Shown here piece by piece: positions 35,192 through 43,131 of a stretch of DNA of 63,720 bases. The stretch comes from an uncultured Eubacteriaceae bacterium (lineage in GTDB: Bacteria; Bacillota; Clostridia; Lachnospirales; CAG-274). The translations under genes were made by a program, and so were the position numbers. The stretch spans positions 1-63,720 of the forward strand of contig CAMTZM010000010.1 in the NCBI GenBank assembly GCA_947086655.1. The letters are read 5' to 3'. Under the pieces are notes generated by a model. It saw only the letters and a list, made by a program, of their open reading frames with translations, was not told where the DNA came from and ran no database searches. Every line of letters starts with the position of its first letter. Positions within the stretch are counted from its first letter, which is position 1.

Positions 35192-36138
35192 ACACATTCC
35201 TCCTGTTCTCTTTGCGTCAGTCTCAAAAATACATCTTCTAAAGTTGGCTGTATGCTTTCTATACCTTGAAATGGAATATTCTGTTCTACTAAAAGCGATA
35301 TTACATGTTTCATATACAATTGGATATCTTGTGAATGGATTATGATTTCCGAATTTCTAATAAGAATTTTTTTTGGGGGAAAAAAATGCGTTAATATTTC
35401 TATACATTTTCTTATTTCTGTATCTGTACTGAACTTTAAACGTATAATATTTTCTTGAAACAATAATCGTAATTCTAAAGGAGTTCCCTGTTTTACTATT
35501 TTTCCGTCTTTCATAATACAGATACTATCACTTAAACTATCAGCTTCTTCAAGATAATGTGTTGTAAAAAATATTGTGGTTTTAAATTCATCACGAATTT
35601 GTTTCATCATTTTCCACATAAAATTACGGGATTGAATATCCATACCAACAGTTGGCTCGTCTAAAAAAAGAATTTGAGGTTTTGACATCATATTAAGTGC
35701 AATATCAAGGCGGCGTTTTACACCGCCGGAATAAGATGAAACTGGATATTTCTTATATCGTTCCAAACCAAAATCGTAAATGAGTTTTTTCATTCGTTTT
35801 ATTGCTTCTATTTTTGGAATTTTATATAAACGGCTTTGAAACAGCATATTTTCTTCTAATGACAAATGCATATCGATAGATGTTTGCTGTGCAACACAAG
35901 CAATCTGTTCTCTTACCCATTTGGATTCTGTATAAATGTTTTTGCCAAGCATAATTACTTTTCCAGAAGTAGGGCGCAAATATGTTGTCAATATACGAAT
36001 TAATGTAGATTTTCCAGCCCCATTCTCCCCTAACAATGAAAAAATTTCATTATTTTTAACATATATTGACAATCCCGAAAGCGCCTGCACTCCATTTTTA
36101 TACTGTTTTATTATATTTTCTGTTTCAATAGCATACAT
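35188..36138 (-). CDS. DrrA-type ABC exporter ATPase
   Basis: A 316-residue ATP-binding subunit with Walker A GENGAGKST, signature YSGGVKRRLD, Walker B ILFLDEPTVGMD and a switch His in FTTHYLEEAD. After the core (about 1-225) comes an about 90-residue DrrA-type C-terminal extension ending in PTLEDVFLRLT. Paired with the permease by an ATGA overlap. The pair probably exports an amphipathic compound, in the manner of daunorubicin resistance transporters. An AraC/GyrI-like regulator lies just upstream on the same strand. Confidence 0.9.
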   Translation of the reverse strand: MYAIETENIIKQYKNGVQALSGLSIYVKNNEIFSLLGENGAGKSTLIRILTTYLRPTSGKVIMLGKNIYTESKWVREQIACVAQQTSIDMHLSLEENMLFQSRLYKIPKIEAIKRMKKLIYDFGLERYKKYPVSSYSGGVKRRLDIALNMMSKPQILFLDEPTVGMDIQSRNFMWKMMKQIRDEFKTTIFFTTHYLEEADSLSDSICIMKDGKIVKQGTPLELRLLFQENIIRLKFSTDTEIRKCIEILTHFFPPKKILIRNSEIIIHSQDIQLYMKHVISLLVEQNIPFQGIESIQPTLEDVFLRLTQREQEECV

Positions 36139-36168
36139 AAGGTTATTCCCCCTTAATTGGTATTAAAT

Positions 36169-36214
36169 ATATAAGTAAGTACATCCGCTTAAAAAAGCGG
36201 TGGACTTCCTCCGT
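36169..36214. repeat. palindromic repeat (GCGGTGG type), second locus
   Basis: AAGTAAGTAC followed by CCGCTT (36185-36190) and AAGCGG (36195-36200) forming a hairpin, then TGGACTTCC. It matches the reverse complement of the element at 2494-2537 and shares its outer motif with the hairpin at 10437-10484. It lies between the exporter ATPase and its putative regulator. Past it, two further small hairpins occur (GGTT/AACC near 36215 and GTTTG/CAAAC near 36241). Confidence 0.5.
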
Positions 36215-36326
36215 CGGTTAAAAACTTAAAAAACCCACTGTTTGTTTTAGCAGCAAACCCCTTATATTTTATAAAAAATATATGAACAGGCTTAATTTTT
36301 CGTATTTTAATTTGATATTTGTATAG

Positions 36327-37193
36327 TTATTTCTCCTTTTCTTTTTTTATTGCTATCCATACTTCAGAGTGCCCACAAATCGGCTTTCCGTTTACAATAG
36401 GATATACTTCAATATCCGGCAGTCTATCATATTCATAGCCGGAAAACGGAAGCCATTCTGTATAAAATCGTTTGAAAACATCTTGTACATTTTCTTTGAA
36501 ATTTCCTTCATTCTCAAAAACTACCCATGTTGCGGCTGGAATTTCATATTCATACATCCCTATTGGAGTTTCTTTGCTTGTGGCAGCAGCTATATAGTAA
36601 AAAATATTTTCATGGTCATTGTAAACACTTATTCCCAAAATACCATTTGGATTTTTATTTGATAACAGACATATATCTGAAAACTGTTTCTTTCCTAAAA
36701 TATCTTTCCAAAAATTAGGAACAATTTTTTGATTTTCTTCTACATTTTCGGTTAAACGTCTGCGAATACCAACAACCCTAATAGCTTCTGTTTCTGTAAT
36801 GTGATATGACATGGTATTTCCTCCTGTAATATTTACAAAAAATCTAATTGGTGGATAAGCATTTAATGTACTTCCTTTTCTTTTAGCATCAACAGGTGTT
36901 ATTTTGTGAACACTTTGAAATGCTCTGTTAAAAGATGTTGGAGAGTTATATCCATATTTAAGTGCAACATCTAACACCTTTTTGTTTGTCCTTTGTAATT
37001 CAAAAGCGGCTTGTGACATTCTTCGTTTTCTTATATACTCTGAAAGAGAGATGCCAGCTACATATGAAAACAAACGCTGAAAATAATAAGCTGAACAACA
37101 CGCAATACGTGCTGCTTCCTCATAAGATATTTCTTTATCAAGATTATCTTCTATATACTCTATGGCTTTGTTTAGGTTTTTTAACCATTCCAT
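36327..37193 (-). CDS. AraC-family regulator with GyrI-like effector domain
   Basis: A 288-residue regulator. Two AraC helix-turn-helices occupy about residues 8-105 (ISYEEAARIACCSAYYFQRLFSYVAGISLSEY is split over them; the second ends SPTSFNRAFQSVHKITPVDAKR). The C-terminal about 155 residues are a GyrI/SOUL-like effector domain (VVGIRRRLTENVEEN ... YEYEIPAATWVVFENEG), as in Rob- and SoxS-type multidrug regulators and BltR-like sensors. It is placed upstream of the ABC-2 exporter in the same orientation, so it plausibly activates the exporter on binding its drug. A GGAGGTAATA site precedes the ATG. Confidence 0.88.
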   Translation of the reverse strand: MEWLKNLNKAIEYIEDNLDKEISYEEAARIACCSAYYFQRLFSYVAGISLSEYIRKRRMSQAAFELQRTNKKVLDVALKYGYNSPTSFNRAFQSVHKITPVDAKRKGSTLNAYPPIRFFVNITGGNTMSYHITETEAIRVVGIRRRLTENVEENQKIVPNFWKDILGKKQFSDICLLSNKNPNGILGISVYNDHENIFYYIAAATSKETPIGMYEYEIPAATWVVFENEGNFKENVQDVFKRFYTEWLPFSGYEYDRLPDIEVYPIVNGKPICGHSEVWIAIKKEKEK

Positions 37194-37371
37194 TTTATTA
37201 CCTCCTTTAATTAGTCTATATCAATGAAAAATTTTATTCCTCTCTTTTTATGCGCTCTTTTGTAAACATAGGAACTATTTAAGTTTATTATGGCTGCTTT
37301 ACAGACATATACAAAAATAAATACTAACTATAAAAAAAATCAATAAAAAATAAAAAATAGAATAATTATAA

Positions 37372-37400
37372 AATAAAAAAGGCTTGAAAAATTTCAAGCC
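37372..37400 (-). terminator. terminator of the aminotransferase gene
   Basis: GGCTTGAAA and TTTCAAGCC arms (37381-37400), followed on the minus strand by a run of T residues. Nothing else recognisable lies in 37194-37452. Confidence 0.8.
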
Positions 37401-37452
37401 CAAAATACAATATATTAAAATAATAACAAAATGTATATAAACACTTTTTCTT

Positions 37453-38649
37453 TCAAAAATTTTCTTTAACAAATTTCTCAATTCTGTTTATACCTTTTAC
37501 TATATTTTCCATAGAAACAGCATAAGAAATTCTTATATATTTATCAGCTCCAAAATTGTCGCACGGAACTACGGCAACTTTATATTTATCCAACAAAATA
37601 TCAGAAACATTTTTAGCATTTTCTATATATTGTTCAAATATTTTATTACCGCAAAGCTTTGATATATCTACAAAAAGATAAAATGCACCTTTAGGTATAA
37701 GCGTACTTAAAAGAGGTATATCAGAAATTCTTTGCGAAATATAGTCTCTCCTTATTTTAAATTCTCTAACCATATCATCAACACATTTTTGTTCTCCTGT
37801 CAACGCCGCTAACGCTGCCATTTGAGCTACTGAATTAATATTCGATGTAGAATGACTTTGAATCCCTTCAATTGCTTTTGAAACATCTATATTAGCTGCT
37901 GTATAGCCAACTCTCCATCCTGTCATTGCATGGCTTTTTGATAAACCGTTTACAACAATAGTTCTATTATATATATCGCTGTTTAAAGAAGCAATACTTA
38001 TATGTTTTAATTGCCTACTGTATATAAGTTTTTCATATATTTCATCTGATATTACAAATATATCGTTTTTAATTGCAAAATCGGCAATCATTTTTAATTC
38101 ATCTAATGAATAAACCATACCTGTTGGATTGGACGGAGAATTTAAAATAAGGGCTTTTGTTTTTTTTGTCAGCGCATTTTCCAATTGTTCTCTTGTAACT
38201 TTAAAACAATTTTTCATATGCGTTTCAATAAAAACAGGAACACCGCCGGCAATCCTAACTATTTCCGGATAACTTACCCAATAAGGAGATGGTATTAAAA
38301 CCTCATCCTTATGATTTAAAAGAGCAATACAAGCATTAAGAATAGCCTGCTTACTGCCATTGCTTACAACAATTTGATTATAATTATACTCTATATTATT
38401 TTCTTTTTTAAGCTTTTTACAAATAGCTTCTCTAAGTTCTTTTACACCTGAACCGTTTGTATATCTTGTAAAATTGTCGTTTATGGCACTTACAGCCGCT
38501 TTTTTTATGTGAGCCGGCGTATCAAAATCAGGCTCTCCCGCTCCAAAATCTACAACATCAACGCCTTCGCCTATCAGTCTTTTTGCTTCAGCAGAAATTG
38601 ATAAAGTCTCCGAAGTTTTAATCTGAACGGCTTTTTTTGACAACTTCAT
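37453..38649 (-). CDS. class I/II PLP aminotransferase (aspartate aminotransferase-like)
   Basis: A fold-type I pyridoxal-phosphate aminotransferase of 398 residues. The N-terminus (MKLSKKAVQIKTSETLSISA, then VVDFGAGEPDFDTP) and the PLP-lysine segment VVNGLSKSHAMTGWRVGY are those of the Ib subgroup aspartate aminotransferases found in Firmicutes, which transfer an amino group between aspartate and 2-oxoglutarate. The NSPSNPTGMVYS and YIRISYAVS segments (PLP and carboxylate-binding Arg) are intact. I start at the ATG at 38649 behind GTGAGGTGG, three codons after an earlier ATG. Confidence 0.93.
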   Translation of the reverse strand: MKLSKKAVQIKTSETLSISAEAKRLIGEGVDVVDFGAGEPDFDTPAHIKKAAVSAINDNFTRYTNGSGVKELREAICKKLKKENNIEYNYNQIVVSNGSKQAILNACIALLNHKDEVLIPSPYWVSYPEIVRIAGGVPVFIETHMKNCFKVTREQLENALTKKTKALILNSPSNPTGMVYSLDELKMIADFAIKNDIFVISDEIYEKLIYSRQLKHISIASLNSDIYNRTIVVNGLSKSHAMTGWRVGYTAANIDVSKAIEGIQSHSTSNINSVAQMAALAALTGEQKCVDDMVREFKIRRDYISQRISDIPLLSTLIPKGAFYLFVDISKLCGNKIFEQYIENAKNVSDILLDKYKVAVVPCDNFGADKYIRISYAVSMENIVKGINRIEKFVKENF

Positions 38650-38739
38650 AAAAACCACCTCACATTTTTATTTATGGAATTACTAAAAATTTTAAATATA
38701 AAAAAATATTTTAGCGTTTCCCTTATTTAAGATTGTACA

Positions 38740-39687
38740 TCAAACGACAGATTTTTGCAACTGCCATTGTTCTTTAAAAAATTTCAAATAATTTTTTCCC
38801 ATAATTTTTTCTGAAATATCAACACCATATTCTTTACATAATTTTTTCTTTAATTCAAACAAACCGAAAACATCGTTAAATTCCTCTGGAAAACTATCTG
38901 CACCATCAAAATCACAGCCTATACCTATAAAATCTTCTGCTCCCATCTCAAGCAAATAATCAATATGTTTAATTATATCTTTAATTGACGCTAAATTAGT
39001 ATTATTTAAAAAATAAGTATATAAATTAATTCCTATTATGCCTTTTTTATCAATTACAGCCTTAATTTGTTTTTTGTTTATATTCCTTTTATTTCTGCAT
39101 ACCTCATATATATTTGAATGACTTACTATAAATCCTTTATTGCTTATATCGCAAACATCCCAAAAACCTCTTTCATTTAAGTGCGATACGTCAACAATCA
39201 TATTATTTTTATTTATTGCATTTATTATTTTTTTTCCAAATGGCTTTAATCCTTTTTTTTCATTTGCATTAACTCCATATCCAAGACAATTTTCATTATT
39301 CCATGTAATTGTTAATATTCTCACTCCGTTATTATATAAAAACTCAAAATTTTCCATTTTATTTTCTATTGCTTCTCCGCCTTCTATTCCAGCAATTGCT
39401 GTTGCTTTTTTAGAATTAATATTTTTAATTATGTCATCATAACAAAAAGCGTTTTCAATCAAATTTGAATTGTTTTTAATTTCATTTTTATAAAACTCCA
39501 GTGCCTTTACTGTATTTTCAAATGGTTTTTTTAACAATTCTTTATTAAGCCATATTGAAAAAACTTGTACAGGAGCATTAAATTTTGAAAGTTTTTCAAA
39601 ATTTACTTTACATGTATTTTTATACATATTTTCATTCTTACTCATTGCTTCTGTAATGCTGTCGCAGTGTCCATCAATAAAAAACAT
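38740..39687 (-). CDS. membrane dipeptidase family (peptidase M19)
   Basis: A 315-residue metallodipeptidase of the renal dipeptidase/M19 family. The zinc ligands are all recognisable: HCD in FIDGHCDSI, Glu in GIEGGEAIE, His in VDVSHLNERG and His in FIVSHSN. A GIGCDFDG motif is near the C-terminus. It has no signal peptide, so it is likely cytoplasmic, hydrolysing dipeptides (often with D-residues) for amino acid use. Start at the ATG at 39687 behind GGAGTGA. Confidence 0.9.
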   Translation of the reverse strand: MFFIDGHCDSITEAMSKNENMYKNTCKVNFEKLSKFNAPVQVFSIWLNKELLKKPFENTVKALEFYKNEIKNNSNLIENAFCYDDIIKNINSKKATAIAGIEGGEAIENKMENFEFLYNNGVRILTITWNNENCLGYGVNANEKKGLKPFGKKIINAINKNNMIVDVSHLNERGFWDVCDISNKGFIVSHSNIYEVCRNKRNINKKQIKAVIDKKGIIGINLYTYFLNNTNLASIKDIIKHIDYLLEMGAEDFIGIGCDFDGADSFPEEFNDVFGLFELKKKLCKEYGVDISEKIMGKNYLKFFKEQWQLQKSVV

Positions 39688-39783
39688 AAAATAAAATCAC
39701 TCCATATCAAAAATATTTTATAATTTTAAATTAGAATAAATTTTTAAATTAAGGCAATACTTATTTTGTAGGAGGTGATAACA

Positions 39784-39948
39784 ATGTCAATCACAGGAAA
39801 TCAGGCAATTAAATGTCGTGTATCATCATGTAAATATCATGACAAAGCAGATTATTGCCAATTAAGTGATATCGTAATAGGTGCAGAAAAATCTGAATGT
39901 AAAAACAACTGTGAAACAGAATGTATGAGTTTTGAATGTGGATGTTAA
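39784..39948 (+). CDS. small Cys-rich DUF1540 protein
   Basis: A 54-residue protein behind a textbook AGGAGGTGATAAC site. It contains a DUF1540 core (C-RVSSC-KYH ... YCQLSDIVIGAE) followed by a second Cys cluster (ECKNNCETEC), and ends ECGC. Nine Cys and one His in 54 residues suggest metal or iron-sulfur binding. DUF1540 proteins are common in sporulating Clostridia and Bacilli, some of them expressed during sporulation; function is unknown. It stands alone, divergent from the M19 gene, with a strong terminator downstream at 40098-40150. Confidence 0.85.
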   Translation: MSITGNQAIKCRVSSCKYHDKADYCQLSDIVIGAEKSECKNNCETECMSFECGC

Positions 39949-40097
39949 CTTGTAGCAAAATTTTCTTTTTCATATACCTATATTTATTCTTTTAATATTT
40001 TTTAAATGCGTACAGTACAAATTTTTAATCAAAAAAGCATGTTTCGGGCAGTTTATAATAAAAAAACAAAATTATTATAAAACTGTTAAACGAAATA

Positions 40098-40150
40098 ATA
40101 AAAGAAATAAGCGTATCACTTTAAATGTGAAATACGCTTATTTCTTTTAT
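40098..40150. terminator. bidirectional terminator of the DUF1540 gene and the B12 operon
   Basis: Perfect 19-bp arms (40098-40116 and 40132-40150) with AT-rich ends usable on both strands. It sits between the DUF1540 gene (plus) and the last gene of the riboswitch operon (minus). Confidence 0.85.
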
Positions 40151-40171
40151 AAATATTTATATATAAACATA

Positions 40172-42469
40172 TTAATAAGTTTCTGCCTGGAATAATAATT
40201 TATATATTTTATATAAATATTTTCCGGCTTCATCTCTTTTAACATTATCTAAAGGATTAAAAAAAAGATTTTTACAGTTTATTATATCACATCTAAACAT
40301 ATTATGAACACTTTCTTTTGCATATTCAGAAATTAAATATTCATCTTTAAAATCAGTCTCACCATATACATATACATTTTTTATATCCATATGTTTTATA
40401 AATCTGTCTGCAATAACTGCCATTTCCTGTCTTGTAATATATTTATCCGGCATAAAAGAGCTATTTTCCATTCCTTTTATAATTTCTAAATCATAAAGCC
40501 CGGCTGCCGGTTCATAAAACCATGAATTTTTATATACATCATTAAAAACATCTTTTTTTAATCCCTTAATTTTTCCTATTCTATAAATAGCCACAGCAAA
40601 TTCAGCTCTTGTAATATATTTATCCGGCTCAAATAATCCTTCTTCTGTTCCTTTTAAAATATTTTTACTCATTAAAAAATTTATATCATCTTTATAGGAA
40701 CTATTTGAAATATCTGAAAAGCCATTTTCCTTTACACCATCATTTTTATAATCATTTTCAAAAAAATCAATCGTATCTATATTATCTTCATAAAAGTATT
40801 GTGTGGTTATCTCTGTATTTGACTCCTCATCACTATATATATCAGATGAACTGTTTGTATAATCATTTGTATAGTACCAATATACATAATCTCCATCTGA
40901 AAGTTTACAATCTTTAATTCCAAGCTCAACATTTTCACCATTTAATTTATACATAAAGCCGCTATTTGCGCCTTTTTGAAATTCAGATAATGTTATGCCA
41001 TTATTTGATGTAATTGACGATATATAGCCATTTTCAGCACCTTCATATGTATATCCTTTCATATCAAGAACTTTAGTAAACAAATCACATACATATGAAT
41101 TGCCGCTTATATTATAAGATGATTTTTTTATACTGAATTTACTTGTATTTAATTCAAAATATACTGTAATATTATCAGAAACATCGTTATCACTGCCTCC
41201 CGAAGAACCTATTGTCGGAGACGAAGGCAAATAAGTTCCGTAAGCGTTTAAAGCAGTTAAAAATGAAGAATCGTTAATATAATAAATTACACCGTCATAA
41301 TAATACAAACTGTTTACGCAATATTGTGCTGTTTTATCATAAGGTATATAAACTTTTTCATAATCAAGCATATTATTTTTTCTGTCTTCTTTAAATCTAA
41401 CTACTGTACCCGGATAATCATAACATGAGACAAAAACATAAATATTTCCATCATTTGCTGAAACAGCAATAGGCGTTGTTTTAATTTTCTCTTTTGTATA
41501 TGAACTATATATTAAATTCATATATTCATCAAAAACACTCATTACCCCATTTGAATCAGTAAAAGCGCATATATAAATCCTTCCTTTATAAAAAACAGGA
41601 GTACTTGTAGATTCAATTGCTTCTTGACTTATTTTTACCTTTATTGAATCATAAAACTTTCCATTATTATTTACTTTTAATTTATAGGCATAACCTTTTT
41701 TATCAGTAAAATATATATCTTTGTCTTTAACTAAAATACCGCATCTAATATTGCCTTCTGCTTGAAAACTTTCAATGCGTTCTCCTGTAAACCTGTTTAG
41801 ACAATATAATAGTCCGCCTTCACTTCCAAATATAACATAATTACCTATTACAGCAGATTTACACCAGTAAAATCCTGAATACTGCCCATCTTTTTCAGGA
41901 TAAAACTGCCATACAAAATTCCCTTTATCATCTATACAATAATAACAGCCTTGTCCTCCATATGTTACCACAGTACCGCCGTATATAAAACCATCATAAT
42001 AAGTAAGCGGACAAAGTCCCTGCCCTTTTGAAGAACTTAATGGTATATCACTTATCCATATACTTTCAAGAGTATCTTCATCAAAAGCTTGAACTTGTCC
42101 ATTTTTAAGCTGTATAAATATACGTCCTTCCCCATAAGAAATAAAATAATTATAGCCTGTATCTTTATAAAGTTTTGCCTTATTTACAATATTGCCTTCT
42201 AAATCAATTTTATAAATTGTATCTCCAAAAGAAGTATAAACATATTCGTTTACAACAATTGGCCCTGTGCCTGATTCATTGTTGTTTCCAAGCTTTAAAG
42301 ACCATTTTACAGTGTCATCTTTTTCATAATCATATAATTTTACAGCTCCATCTGACAAAACATGTTCAGAAATATCTTCTAAAACATTTTCAATTGCCAT
42401 TAAATTTATTGTGTTTTCAGAAAATATAATTAAAAACAGCAGTATAGACAATAAACGACGTAATTTCAT
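40172..42469 (-). CDS. S-layer-anchored PQQ-like beta-propeller with DUF4430
   Basis: A 765-residue surface protein and last gene of the riboswitch operon. A signal peptide (about 1-27) precedes a PQQ-type beta-propeller (about 45-430; repeats such as VNEYVYTSFGDTIYKIDLEGN and YYDGVIYYINDSSFLTALN). Next comes a DUF4430 domain (about 437-550) with SGFMYKLNGENVELG. Three S-layer homology motifs follow (about 590-760; FEPDKYITRAEFAVAIYRI, FMPDKYITRQEMAVIADRF, FFNPLDNVKRDEAGKYL), which would fasten it to wall polysaccharide. DUF4430 resembles the beta domain of transcobalamin and intrinsic factor. The gene starts 21 bases after its neighbour. I infer a wall-bound corrinoid or corrinoid-protein receptor; catalytic PQQ use is not implied. 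Confidence 0.85.
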   Translation of the reverse strand: MKLRRLLSILLFLIIFSENTINLMAIENVLEDISEHVLSDGAVKLYDYEKDDTVKWSLKLGNNNESGTGPIVVNEYVYTSFGDTIYKIDLEGNIVNKAKLYKDTGYNYFISYGEGRIFIQLKNGQVQAFDEDTLESIWISDIPLSSSKGQGLCPLTYYDGFIYGGTVVTYGGQGCYYCIDDKGNFVWQFYPEKDGQYSGFYWCKSAVIGNYVIFGSEGGLLYCLNRFTGERIESFQAEGNIRCGILVKDKDIYFTDKKGYAYKLKVNNNGKFYDSIKVKISQEAIESTSTPVFYKGRIYICAFTDSNGVMSVFDEYMNLIYSSYTKEKIKTTPIAVSANDGNIYVFVSCYDYPGTVVRFKEDRKNNMLDYEKVYIPYDKTAQYCVNSLYYYDGVIYYINDSSFLTALNAYGTYLPSSPTIGSSGGSDNDVSDNITVYFELNTSKFSIKKSSYNISGNSYVCDLFTKVLDMKGYTYEGAENGYISSITSNNGITLSEFQKGANSGFMYKLNGENVELGIKDCKLSDGDYVYWYYTNDYTNSSSDIYSDEESNTEITTQYFYEDNIDTIDFFENDYKNDGVKENGFSDISNSSYKDDINFLMSKNILKGTEEGLFEPDKYITRAEFAVAIYRIGKIKGLKKDVFNDVYKNSWFYEPAAGLYDLEIIKGMENSSFMPDKYITRQEMAVIADRFIKHMDIKNVYVYGETDFKDEYLISEYAKESVHNMFRCDIINCKNLFFNPLDNVKRDEAGKYLYKIYKLLFQAETY

Positions 42470-42490
42470 TTAAAACACAACCCCTTATTT

Positions 42491-43105
42491 TTAACTATTT
42501 AATATTTTCATAAGTATAATAGCAGCATCTAAAGCTGTAATTACGCCATCTTTATTAACATCTGAAAAATTTAATTTAATTTTTTCTGTACCGTTAAGCA
42601 CATATTGTAAAACAATACTTGTATCGTTAAACTCGACTAATCCGTTTCCGTCAGCATCTCCATAAATTCCCCATTCTTCTTTCCAATCGTCTATGTAATA
42701 AAAAAGTATTTCATCATTATCTTTAATAACATAATCTTTAAATCCATCCATAGGGGTGTCACCATTTACCATATACATCCAGCCTGAACCTGAGCCATTT
42801 GTAAAACTTGCCAGCTTAACGCCTGCCGGAGAAGTAATTGATTCGACATAACCTTGTTCCTCACCTGTATATGTATATCCGTTTTTATCCATTACTTTTT
42901 TAAATACATCATAAACGGTACTTCCTAAACTAACAGAAATATCCTCATTTACCCATAATACAAAATCTTTATGCGCTCCTTCTTCATGAACTGTATCGCC
43001 AACTACCACAAATTTAACATTTATATTGTTATCAGCAGAATATAAATTCAAATTAAAAATCATGCAAAAAAACATTGTTATAAATAAAATAAATTTTGTC
43101 TTCAT
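42491..43105 (-). CDS. secreted DUF4430-dockerin protein
   Basis: A 204-residue exported protein: signal peptide (about 1-23), one DUF4430 domain (about 28-140, with GSTVYDVFKKVMDKNGY and GSGSGWMYMVNG), and a C-terminal type I dockerin (about 147-204). The dockerin has two calcium-binding repeats, DADGNGLVEFNDTSIVLQYVL and DVNKDGVITALDAAIILMKIL (the first shown without its last residues elsewhere). Dockerins bind cohesins on scaffold proteins; no cohesin is in this window. The DUF4430 domain is clearly closer to the one in the downstream SLH protein than to that at 46384-46899. Gap to neighbours is 21 and 26 bases, so it is in the same operon. Confidence 0.85.
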   Translation of the reverse strand: MKTKFILFITMFFCMIFNLNLYSADNNINVKFVVVGDTVHEEGAHKDFVLWVNEDISVSLGSTVYDVFKKVMDKNGYTYTGEEQGYVESITSPAGVKLASFTNGSGSGWMYMVNGDTPMDGFKDYVIKDNDEILFYYIDDWKEEWGIYGDADGNGLVEFNDTSIVLQYVLNGTEKIKLNFSDVNKDGVITALDAAIILMKILNS

Positions 43106-43131
43106 TTTTTTCTCCTTTTCTATATAGATAT

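Noticed and set aside
37299..37481. 60-residue hydrophobic open frame after the aminotransferase
   Set aside because: It crosses the aminotransferase terminator and overlaps that gene's end; no start signals.
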